This document shows, piece by piece, positions 57,324-64,000 of a DNA stretch of 64,000 bases (positions are counted from its first letter, which is position 1; every line of letters starts with the position of its first letter). The DNA lies in assembly GCA_947175495.1 (NCBI GenBank), contig CAMWNB010000008.1, forward strand, positions 1-64,000, in the 5' to 3' direction. The DNA comes from an uncultured Porphyromonadaceae bacterium. Its GTDB lineage: Bacteria; Bacteroidota; Bacteroidia; Bacteroidales; Muribaculaceae. A program made the translations under genes and the position numbers. A model generated the notes under the pieces. That model searched no databases. It had not been told where the DNA came from and was given only the letters and a program-made list of their open reading frames with translations.

Positions 57324-59192
57324 ATGCGAAAACTTCTTAACGCACCTTTTACATTACTCATCCATATCGCCCTGGCCACAATCGTGGCCGGGGCTTTAGT
57401 GACTCATTTCTTTGGTGTGCAAGGCTCTGTCACGCTTGTTGAAGGTGGCGGGCCGGTATACCGGTTCGACCGCACTTCGGGCCCTGGCGATGGCAGTCTG
57501 CCTTTTGCGTTGTCGCTGCAGCGTGCCGAGGTCATATACTATCCCGGAACCACCACTCCAATGGATTTTCGCTCACATCTGCGCATTGGGGATGCCGATG
57601 CCACGGTGGCCATGAACGCTGTTGCCGAAGTAGACGGCTGGCGGTTCTATCAGTCGGGCATGGGCGACGACACGTCCGTTCTCGCCGTGAGCCACGACCC
57701 GTGGGGCATAGGCATCACCTACACCGGCTATGCCTTGCTGCTCTTCGGAATGGCCGGCTTCTTCGTGCAGCGCCGCACGGTGTGGCGCTCGCTCTTGCGC
57801 AAACAGGCGATTGCTGTAGTGTTGCTGCTGTTTTGTTGCGCGCATGCCGGGGCATCCGAAGCGGGCGGTCTCCATGTAATGCAGCGGCCGCTGGCCGGCA
57901 ATTTCGGCAAGGTATATGTCTATTGGAACGACCGTGTGTGTCCCGTTCAGACCATGGCACTTGACGTCACTGCTAAGCTCTACGGCTCTACGAGCTACCG
58001 CGGATTGTCGGCCGAGCAGGTGCTGTCCGGCTGGCTGTTCTATTACGATGAATGGTTGCGCGACTACGATGCCACACATCCTGCTCCGGCATCGGAAAAG
58101 GCGAAAAAGGCCGATGATGAGCGCCGCGCGCTCATCCGCTGGATAGGTACCGGAAGTGCCTTCCGCATTTACCCCTATCATGCCGCTACCGGCCGTATGG
58201 AGTGGTTGTCGCTGTCGGAGCGACGTCCATCGCAGATGCCGCTGGAGCAGTGGCGCTTCATGCTCGAGGCTATGCCCCGTATCGGCAATCACATCATGCA
58301 GGGCCGCAATGTTGCCGCCAACGAAGCAATCACTGCCCTAATAGACGGTCAGCGCCGCTATGCCGGGGCGGATGTGTTGCCTTCCGAAAGCCGGTTCCGA
58401 GCCGAATTGTTTTACAACCGATACATACGTCTGCTTCCCGCCGCGATCCTTGTGCTGCTGTTCGGCGCATTGGGCATCTGCAGCGGTCTGTCTGTCCGCC
58501 CCCGCCGCCATGCTGGATCCGTGCTTGTCATGGCCTCTGCTCTCGCGGTGTTGTATTTCGGCGGAGTGCTCGCGCTTAGAGGGTGGATAGGATGGCGCTT
58601 GCCTCTGACCAACGGCTGCGAGACTATGCTGTTCATGGCTTTCGCAGCGTCGGCCGGCTCCCTGTTCAGTCGTTCCACGCTTATCCGCGGCGCACTTCTG
58701 TGCGTCGGCGCTATGGCCGCGTTCGTGGCCGCGATGGCAGGAAAGACGCCGCAGATAGCATCGCTGATGCCCGTGCTTGCCTCGCCGCTGCTGTCGGTGC
58801 ATGTGATGATTGTGATGACCTCTTATGTGCTGTTCATGCTGATGGCAGTGCTTGCAGCCGTAGGGCTTGCAAAGGGTGGGGAGGTGTCGGGACGTCTGGC
58901 CTTCATCAATGCCATGGTTCTTGTCCCTGCCGTGTTTCTGCTTGCCGGCGGCATCTTTATCGGTGCCGTGTGGGCCAACCAGTCGTGGGGACGCTATTGG
59001 GGATGGGACCCTAAGGAGACATGTGCTCTTGTGACGATGCTCATATATTCCGTGCCCGTGCACCGTGCCTCATTGGTGGCTTTCCGCCGCCCGTGCGTGC
59101 TGCACCGGTATCTGCTGCTCGCCATAATATCGGTGCTGTTCACCTACTTTGGTGCCAACTATCTGCTGCCGGGATTGCATTCCTACGCCTAA
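57324..59192 (+). CDS. CcsBA-type cytochrome c biogenesis protein
   Basis: 622 residues. N-terminal ResB/CcsB-like part (membrane segments near 10-30 and 130-150, periplasmic domain with WRFYQSGMGDD) fused to a CcsA part (from about 375, eight hydrophobic segments) with the haem-binding WWD-like motif WANQSWGRYWGWDPKE at about 550-565. Such fusions export haem and attach it to CxxCH apocytochromes (system II). Two bases after the di-haem gene stop. The frame is open further upstream but that part overlaps the previous gene. Confidence 0.9.
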   Translation: MRKLLNAPFTLLIHIALATIVAGALVTHFFGVQGSVTLVEGGGPVYRFDRTSGPGDGSLPFALSLQRAEVIYYPGTTTPMDFRSHLRIGDADATVAMNAVAEVDGWRFYQSGMGDDTSVLAVSHDPWGIGITYTGYALLLFGMAGFFVQRRTVWRSLLRKQAIAVVLLLFCCAHAGASEAGGLHVMQRPLAGNFGKVYVYWNDRVCPVQTMALDVTAKLYGSTSYRGLSAEQVLSGWLFYYDEWLRDYDATHPAPASEKAKKADDERRALIRWIGTGSAFRIYPYHAATGRMEWLSLSERRPSQMPLEQWRFMLEAMPRIGNHIMQGRNVAANEAITALIDGQRRYAGADVLPSESRFRAELFYNRYIRLLPAAILVLLFGALGICSGLSVRPRRHAGSVLVMASALAVLYFGGVLALRGWIGWRLPLTNGCETMLFMAFAASAGSLFSRSTLIRGALLCVGAMAAFVAAMAGKTPQIASLMPVLASPLLSVHVMIVMTSYVLFMLMAVLAAVGLAKGGEVSGRLAFINAMVLVPAVFLLAGGIFIGAVWANQSWGRYWGWDPKETCALVTMLIYSVPVHRASLVAFRRPCVLHRYLLLAIISVLFTYFGANYLLPGLHSYA

Positions 59193-59205
59193 TGCGGTGT
59201 TTTTG

Positions 59206-59236
59206 TTTGTGAATACCGGAAAAATCCGTAAATTTG
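59206..59236 (+). promoter_or_regulatory. promoter of the TM2 gene
   Basis: -33 TTTG (59206-59209), 19-bp spacer, -7 TAAATTTG (59229-59236), then CGGT and the ATG: four bases, predicting a leaderless mRNA. Confidence 0.75.
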
Positions 59237-59240
59237 CGGT

Positions 59241-59645
59241 ATGAACAAAGTATGTCCCAAGTGTGGTGCGCCGACACCCGATCTCTCCAATTATTGCCCC
59301 AACTGCGGCTACGACCTCGGCTATACTCGTGCCGATGTCCCTCCGGCTTATCAGCAGCCTCAGCAGCCGTATGCCGACCCGAACAATCCTTTTGACGCTT
59401 CCGGTCCGGAAGGCAAATGCCGAGGCATTGCCGCTCTTCTGGCGTTCTTTCTCGGTGGCTTCGGCGTGCACTATTTCTACATGAACAAGGTGGGCGCCGG
59501 GCTGCTTACCATCCTTCTTACAATCGTGACCTGCGGCATATGGGGTATCATTACTTTTATTCAGTGTATCTACTTCCTGTGCATCACCAACGAGCAGTTT
59601 GAACAGCGTTTCATTCAGAATCCCACAACGTTTCCTATATTTTAG
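59241..59645 (+). CDS. zinc-ribbon and TM2 domain membrane protein
   Basis: 134 residues. Zinc ribbon CPKCG...CPNCG at residues 5-23, a Pro/Gln linker (YQQPQQPYADP), then the TM2 domain: GIAALLAFFLGGFGVHYFYM, a short turn (NKVGAGL) and a second helix ending in IQCIYFLC. The GGFGVHYFYMNK signature is clear. Function of TM2 proteins in bacteria is unknown. One base separates it from the PBP4 gene. Confidence 0.9.
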   Translation: MNKVCPKCGAPTPDLSNYCPNCGYDLGYTRADVPPAYQQPQQPYADPNNPFDASGPEGKCRGIAALLAFFLGGFGVHYFYMNKVGAGLLTILLTIVTCGIWGIITFIQCIYFLCITNEQFEQRFIQNPTTFPIF

Positions 59646-59646
59646 C

Positions 59647-60993
59647 ATGCGATCACTGTCCGTCTTACTGTTTGCCGCCTTTGCATCGCTGACGGCATCG
59701 GCTCAGGTGCTCGGCTTTGATGGCGAAGAAAGCGCCACTGTGGGCATCTATATCCGCGAGATAGAGACCGGTCGCATGGTGGCCGAGCACAATGCGGCGC
59801 AGGCTATGGTGCCGGCATCGACCATGAAGTCGCTCACTGCCGCCACTGCGTTGTCGGTGCTCGGCGAGGATTTCCACTTTGTCACCCCCGTGGAGCTGAG
59901 TGGCACGCGCCAGGGCCATGCGTGGCTCGGCGACCTTGAAGTGCGCGCATGTGCCGATCCCACGCTTGAAAGTGAATACTTCGACAAAAATCTCGGGTTC
60001 TGCGACAGCATTATCGGCCATCTGAAAAAGATGGGAATTACCTCTCTCAGCGGTAAGGTGCGTGTGATAGAGTGCCTTAAAGATGCCGGTCCGGCCCCGC
60101 AGTGGGAGATAGAGGACGTGGCATGGAGCTATGGCGCCGCATTGTTCGGCGCCAACTGGCGCGACAATGTGTTTCGTCTCTGGCCTGCCACGGGCCGCAC
60201 CAGGCCACATGTGCCGGGACTGAAGGTGGAAAAGCGCCACGATGCCGATGGCACGGAACTTATCCGTGGAGTGGAGTCGGATCGTCTTGTTGTGTACGGA
60301 CGCAACTTCAACAATCAGAAATGGGTGGTCACCAGCACTATGCCATCGCCGGGAGCGGTGCTTGCCTATGAGCTCACCCAGCGCCTTCGCGACGCTGGCA
60401 TCGCCGTGGCCGACAAGGACGTAAAACTCGCCGCCACTGCTGCCACAAGCAGAGTGTACGTCCACCGCTCTCCTGCCGCCAAATACATTCTGCGCAGCTT
60501 GCTGGTGCGCAGCGACAACATGATGGCTGAGGGCATGTTGCGCGCCATCGCGCCCGACGACACCCGCAAGAGCGCAGTTAAGCGTGAGAAAGAACTGTGG
60601 GCGTCGCGAGGCATCGACTTAAGATACAACGCTGTGATTGACGGCAGCGGACTCGCCCGCAGCAACCGTCTCTCTCCGGCCAAGCTCGGCGAGGTTCTCA
60701 TGTGGATGGCCAAAGGACCGCATGGCACGCTCTATCCCACGCTGTTTCCGCTTGCCGGCGAGCATGGCACAATGAAAAACTTCATGGCCAAGACTCCGCT
60801 CAAAGGGCGTCTTGCGCTTAAAACCGGCAGTGTCAGCGCCGTGCAGTGCTATGCCGGCTATCTGCTCGACGAAGAAGACCGGCCCACACATGTAGTCGTG
60901 GTCATGGTCAACGGATTCTATTGCCCGCGCGCAAAGGTGCGTGAGGCCATAAGCACATATCTTCTCAACACTTTCATTCCCAGCGAATCATGA
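59647..60993 (+). CDS. dacB: D-alanyl-D-alanine carboxypeptidase/endopeptidase (PBP4)
   Basis: 448 residues, signal peptide ending TASAQ. S13 family: SxxK as PASTMKSLT (about residue 58), SxN as RSDNMMAEG (about 295) and KTG in LALKTGSVS (about 390), with the inserted domains II/III between the first two motifs. It trims or cleaves peptidoglycan cross-links in the periplasm. Followed by ATGA overlap with a hypothetical gene. Confidence 0.94.
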   Translation: MRSLSVLLFAAFASLTASAQVLGFDGEESATVGIYIREIETGRMVAEHNAAQAMVPASTMKSLTAATALSVLGEDFHFVTPVELSGTRQGHAWLGDLEVRACADPTLESEYFDKNLGFCDSIIGHLKKMGITSLSGKVRVIECLKDAGPAPQWEIEDVAWSYGAALFGANWRDNVFRLWPATGRTRPHVPGLKVEKRHDADGTELIRGVESDRLVVYGRNFNNQKWVVTSTMPSPGAVLAYELTQRLRDAGIAVADKDVKLAATAATSRVYVHRSPAAKYILRSLLVRSDNMMAEGMLRAIAPDDTRKSAVKREKELWASRGIDLRYNAVIDGSGLARSNRLSPAKLGEVLMWMAKGPHGTLYPTLFPLAGEHGTMKNFMAKTPLKGRLALKTGSVSAVQCYAGYLLDEEDRPTHVVVVMVNGFYCPRAKVREAISTYLLNTFIPSES

Positions 60994-61706
60994 ACGAAGA
61001 TCATCAGAAAGGAATGTTGTGCGGACTTCTCGCCGCCGGTTTGCGCGTGGAGGGGCTGCTGCGTGTCGCTCTCGAGCGCCCCGAGACCCGCGAGGAAGTG
61101 GCACCGCAGATACGCGAAGCCTTCGAAATCTATTCGGCCATCTTCCGCCAGGCTTGGCCCGAGGCCGAATCGTCAGTGGCCGTGGCCACAGAGAGCGAGG
61201 CGGACGAATTGTCAGACAAGCCGGATTACTCTGTCGATTCCTCCAATCCCGATTTTTTTGACGGGCAGGCGGAAGATTGCGCGCCGGCGGTTGTGGCGGA
61301 GGCCACGCCGGAAGAAATTTCAGAAGCTGTTTCTGAAGCGACCGTCGAAACTATTCCCGAAGTGACCGTCGAAGCGGTTCCCGAGGTAATCGTAGTGGAG
61401 GCCGGTCAGGAAGCTCCGGCGAGCGTGGCCCGGCCTTTGGCCGACACTCTTAAGGTGGACGAGCTCATAGCCCGCAAAGAGTCGGCCGACCTGCGACGCG
61501 CCTTCACCCTCAACGACAAGTTTCGTTTCCGCCGCACACTGTTTGGCGGAAGCGACGCGCGTTTCAGCGACGCGCTTGACACCATTGAAGGATTCAGCAC
61601 CTACAAGCAGGCCGAGAGCTATCTGGCGGGTGTCATAGACATGGAGTGTGCTGACGCCGAGGATTTCATGAACATTATTAACGCACATTTCGGAGGGAAG
61701 CAGTGA
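60990..61706 (+). CDS. hypothetical protein with acidic repeat linker
   Basis: 238 residues. Helical N-terminal part (about 1-50), a long acidic linker (about 60-150) with degenerate V-E-x-x-P-E-V units (TVETIPEV, TVEAVPEV) and a conserved-looking C-terminal domain (about 160-238: RRAFTLNDKFRFRRTLFGG, FSTYKQAESYLAGV). No signal peptide. The C-terminal block is reminiscent of Bacteroidales hypothetical proteins encoded next to rsmI. Function unknown. Confidence 0.75.
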   Translation: MNEDHQKGMLCGLLAAGLRVEGLLRVALERPETREEVAPQIREAFEIYSAIFRQAWPEAESSVAVATESEADELSDKPDYSVDSSNPDFFDGQAEDCAPAVVAEATPEEISEAVSEATVETIPEVTVEAVPEVIVVEAGQEAPASVARPLADTLKVDELIARKESADLRRAFTLNDKFRFRRTLFGGSDARFSDALDTIEGFSTYKQAESYLAGVIDMECADAEDFMNIINAHFGGKQ

Positions 61707-62428
61707 GCGGCACATTGTACATAGTGCCCACGCCGGTGGGCAATCTTGCCGACATGACGCCTCGCGCCGTTGAGGTGCTGAAGGCTGCATCGCTCATCCT
61801 GGCCGAAGACACTCGCACATCGGCTGTGCTTATGCGCCACTTCGGCATAAGCACTCCTATGAACAGCCACCATAAGTTCAACGAGCACGACAGTCTCGAA
61901 CCCGTGCTGTCGCGTCTTGAGGCCGGCGAGGACATAGCCCTCGTGAGTGACGCCGGCACGCCCGGTATCAGCGACCCTGGCTTCATGCTCTCGCGAGAGT
62001 GTCGCCGCCGCGACATTCCGGTGTCGACGTTGCCTGGTCCCACAGCCTTTGTGCCCGCGCTCGTGAGCAGCGGCCTCCCGTGCGACCGCTTCGTATTCGA
62101 AGGCTTCCTGCCGCCGAAAAAAGGCCGGGCCACGCGCATGGCCGAACTTGCCGGCGACGAGCGCACGTTCGTGGTGTACGAGTCGCCTTTGCGCGTGGCG
62201 CGCACACTTGCCGACCTTGCCGAAGCATGCGGTCCGGAACGTCAGGCAGCCGTGTGTCGGGAGATTTCGAAACTCCACGAAACCATCCATCGCGGCACTA
62301 TCGGCGAGCTCGCAACTTATTTTACAGCGAACCAAGCGCGAGGAGAGATTGTTATAATCGTAGCAGGCAAAGACCGGGAGCGGTCGCGCGTGCACCGCAA
62401 CAAATATCGCTCCGAGCCGGAAGAGTAA
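61703..62428 (+). CDS. rsmI: 16S rRNA (cytidine-2'-O)-methyltransferase
   Basis: 241 residues, tetrapyrrole-methylase fold. Motifs: YIVPTPVGNLADMTPRA, AEDTRTS, LVSDAGTPGISDPGF and LPGPTAFVPALVSSGLP, then YESPLRV. Modifies C1402 of 16S rRNA (E. coli numbering). GTG start at 61703 inside a GTGA overlap with the preceding gene. C-terminal tail is charged. Confidence 0.96.
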   Translation: MSGTLYIVPTPVGNLADMTPRAVEVLKAASLILAEDTRTSAVLMRHFGISTPMNSHHKFNEHDSLEPVLSRLEAGEDIALVSDAGTPGISDPGFMLSRECRRRDIPVSTLPGPTAFVPALVSSGLPCDRFVFEGFLPPKKGRATRMAELAGDERTFVVYESPLRVARTLADLAEACGPERQAAVCREISKLHETIHRGTIGELATYFTANQARGEIVIIVAGKDRERSRVHRNKYRSEPEE

Positions 62429-62477
62429 TCCGGGGCGACAGCGCACAATTCAAGTATTAACCACGCTATTAACTATT

Positions 62478-62485
62478 TATTTTTG
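62478..62485 (+). promoter_or_regulatory. -7 box of the Cbp1-like gene
   Basis: TATTTTTG followed by eight bases and the ATG at 62494. No -33 box. Confidence 0.55.
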
Positions 62486-62493
62486 TAGATCGC

Positions 62494-63363
62494 ATGAAAA
62501 AGATTTTATTGGCCGGTCTGGGCACCATGCTCGTCCTCGGCGCATGCACGCAGAAAAACGAATCGGACGAAGCCCACAAACAGGCTATTGCCGATGCTTC
62601 GAAAGTGGAACTCCAGAATGCTGTCGCCGACCGCGACCAGTTGTTCCTGCTCGTGAATGAAATTTCGCAGGGCATGGACCAGATAAAATCGCTGGAAAAT
62701 ATCCTCACGGTGAACTCTGCTGTCAACGGCGAGACGCCCAGCCAGCGCGAACAGATACAGGCCGACATCGCCGCTATCCAGAAAGCTCTGCAGGAGCGTC
62801 GCGAGAAACTCGCCGAACTTGAGAAGAAACTCAACAACTCCAGCCTCACCAACAACAATCTGCGCAGCACCATAACCACGCTGCGCAACCAGATTGATTC
62901 TCAGGCAAGCGAAATTGAGACACTCAAGGGAAGCCTCACCGCAGCCAACAACCGCATCGGCGAACTCAACACGGCTGTGGACTCACTCAACACCACTGTC
63001 ACAACCGTTACCGAGCAGAAAGACAAGGCTGAGCAGGAAAGTGTCGATCTGGCCAACGAGCTCAACACCTGCTATTATGCCGTAGGCAGCAAGAAGGAAC
63101 TGAAAGAAAACGACATCATCGAGACCGGATTCCTCCGCAAAACCAAAATCATGGAAGGCGATTTCGATCGCAACTTCTTCACAACGGCTGACAAGCGCAC
63201 GCTGACAACGATTCCCATGCACAGCAACAAGGCAAAGGTGCTCACCAACCAGCCCGAATCGTCCTACGTCATAGAGGATCAAGGCGGTCAGAAGGTGATA
63301 CGCATCACCAACCCCGACTCCTTCTGGAGCCTCAGCAACTACCTTGTCGTGCAGATTGACTGA
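62494..63363 (+). CDS. coiled-coil lipoprotein, Cbp1 adhesin-like
   Basis: 289 residues, lipobox LVLGAC (Cys18). A long heptad-type coiled coil at about 35-190 (Leu/Ile/Asn rich, e.g. LQERREKLAELEKKL), then a globular C-terminal domain (about 195-289: CYYAVGSKKELKENDIIE; SFWSLSNYLVVQID). The layout resembles the family named after the Bacteroides fragilis collagen-binding glycoprotein Cbp1. One D-S-L site fits the Bacteroidetes O-glycosylation rule. Adhesion is inferred from family only. Confidence 0.7.
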   Translation: MKKILLAGLGTMLVLGACTQKNESDEAHKQAIADASKVELQNAVADRDQLFLLVNEISQGMDQIKSLENILTVNSAVNGETPSQREQIQADIAAIQKALQERREKLAELEKKLNNSSLTNNNLRSTITTLRNQIDSQASEIETLKGSLTAANNRIGELNTAVDSLNTTVTTVTEQKDKAEQESVDLANELNTCYYAVGSKKELKENDIIETGFLRKTKIMEGDFDRNFFTTADKRTLTTIPMHSNKAKVLTNQPESSYVIEDQGGQKVIRITNPDSFWSLSNYLVVQID

Positions 63364-63383
63364 GAAAACCGACAAGTAAATCG

Positions 63384-63416
63384 AGCCCGCCGAATGGATT
63401 TCGGCGGGCTTTTTTT
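63384..63416 (+). terminator. intrinsic terminator after the Cbp1-like gene
   Basis: AGCCCGCCGA pairs with TCGGCGGGCT (10 bp), seven-base loop, then TTTTTT. Confidence 0.93.
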
Positions 63417-63445
63417 GGAGGTTTGTGCGGTTATGCGTAAATTTG
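63414..63445 (+). promoter_or_regulatory. promoter of the GT2 gene, overlapping the terminator
   Basis: -33 TTTG (63414-63417) at the end of the terminator T-run, 20-bp spacer, -7 TAAATTTG (63438-63445), then six bases to the ATG. Confidence 0.75.
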
Positions 63446-63451
63446 CATATC

Positions 63452-64000
63452 ATGCTATCCTTGATAATACCGGTTTATAATGCCGAAAAATATTTGCCGC
63501 GGCTTATGCGCGGCGTGCTTGCACAGACCTGCGGCGATTTTGAAGTGATACTTGTCGATGACGGCTCCACCGACGGCTCTCTTGCCGTGTGCCGCAGCTA
63601 CGCTTCGGAGCGTGTGCGGGTGGTGTCGGTGTCCAACGGCGGCCCGGGCATGGCGCGCAATCATGGCATAGAAGCCTGTTCGCCCGGCTCGCGCTATGTG
63701 GCATTTGCCGACAGCGACGACGAGATTGCTCCCGACTATATAGAAACACTCTTGCGCGAGCCCAATGCCGACCTTGTGGTGGCAGGTCGCGTTGATGTTT
63801 TCAACGACCGGATGTCGCCATCCTGTGAGTTTGCCTCGCGGCGCAGTTTCTCGGATGTGCGCTCCGATCCCGCCTTCGCGGCCACGCTTGAGCGTGGCTC
63901 CCTGTCGGCCCCCTGGGGCAAGCGCTTCAGTCTCGACCTGTTGAGACTGCACCATCTTCGCTTCAAGGATATGCGCATCCTTGAAGACATCGATTTCGTG
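63452..64000 (+). CDS. glycosyltransferase family 2, cut by window end
   Basis: 183 codons are visible without a stop. GT-A fold nucleotide-sugar binding: LSLIIPVYNAEKYL at the N terminus, VDDGSTDGS (about 34-42), NGGPGMARNHG and FADSDDE (DxD, about 82-88). Further on RILEDIDF, a segment typical of Bacteroides surface-glycan GT2 enzymes. It would add a sugar to a cell-surface polysaccharide; donor unknown. Truncated only by the window edge. Confidence 0.92.
   Translation, partial: MLSLIIPVYNAEKYLPRLMRGVLAQTCGDFEVILVDDGSTDGSLAVCRSYASERVRVVSVSNGGPGMARNHGIEACSPGSRYVAFADSDDEIAPDYIETLLREPNADLVVAGRVDVFNDRMSPSCEFASRRSFSDVRSDPAFAATLERGSLSAPWGKRFSLDLLRLHHLRFKDMRILEDIDFV

Overview
The window comes from a GC-rich member of the Bacteroidales, most likely a gut Muribaculaceae-type genome (inference). 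The evidence is the repeated Bacteroidetes promoter pattern (TAnnTTTG at -7, with TTTG or TTG about 19-21 bp upstream at several sites), the absence of clear Shine-Dalgarno sequences, and families typical of the phylum: PorD, PF14052-type Wzi, a PCMD lipoprotein, an HU-CCDC81/SPOR protein, an EF-G2 paralogue, an imelysin/di-haem operon and many outer-membrane barrels. Genes are tightly packed, often with ATGA overlaps. There is no phage, insertion sequence, CRISPR array or rRNA. The only tRNA is a partial initiator tRNA-Met at the left edge.

Layout. 1-5.8 kb (minus strand): tRNA-fMet, then a four-gene operon (ThiE-like, flippase-like membrane protein, KdsB, M16 pseudo-peptidase), a solitary family 10 fucosyltransferase and an EamA transporter. 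6-16 kb (plus): CDP-alcohol phosphatidyltransferase, valS, then a housekeeping run dnaN - exonuclease - coaBC - porD - recN - rlmB. 16.3-22.7 kb (minus): parE - coaD - S41 protease - LysM/binding protein - outer-membrane barrel. 22.7-28.6 kb (minus): a six-gene surface-glycan operon joining a Wzi-type capsule protein to a legionaminate-like sugar module (LegB-like, ATP-grasp, NeuB/LegI-like) and two lipoproteins. 28.8-35.5 kb: a GH5 glycosidase, an M3 peptidase, a YcxB-like protein, a TPR protein and a small hypothetical protein.

35.5-40 kb (plus): a long leader with two overlapping mini-ORFs, followed by two paralogous barrels, a PCMD lipoprotein and an OprO/P-type porin. 40.1-43.7 kb: alpha/beta hydrolase, a membrane-anchored MurF-like ligase and Ddl. 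43.8-47.3 kb: HU/SPOR protein, nitroreductase, DUF2520 protein, KdsC and Maf. 47.3-52.9 kb: lon, divergent from the EF-G2 paralogue, then an AlkD-like protein. 53-59.2 kb: porin, imelysin, di-haem oxidoreductase and a CcsBA cytochrome-c assembly factor, a self-contained redox/iron module. 59.2-64 kb: TM2 protein, PBP4, a hypothetical protein, RsmI, a Cbp1-like coiled-coil lipoprotein and a GT2 glycosyltransferase cut by the window end.

Themes: much of the non-housekeeping content builds the cell envelope (KDO, capsule, nonulosonate, peptidoglycan). A recurrent regulatory feature is the placement of the -7 box only 4-8 bp before the start codon, predicting leaderless or near-leaderless mRNAs. 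Functions are from motif recognition by eye; no database search was run.
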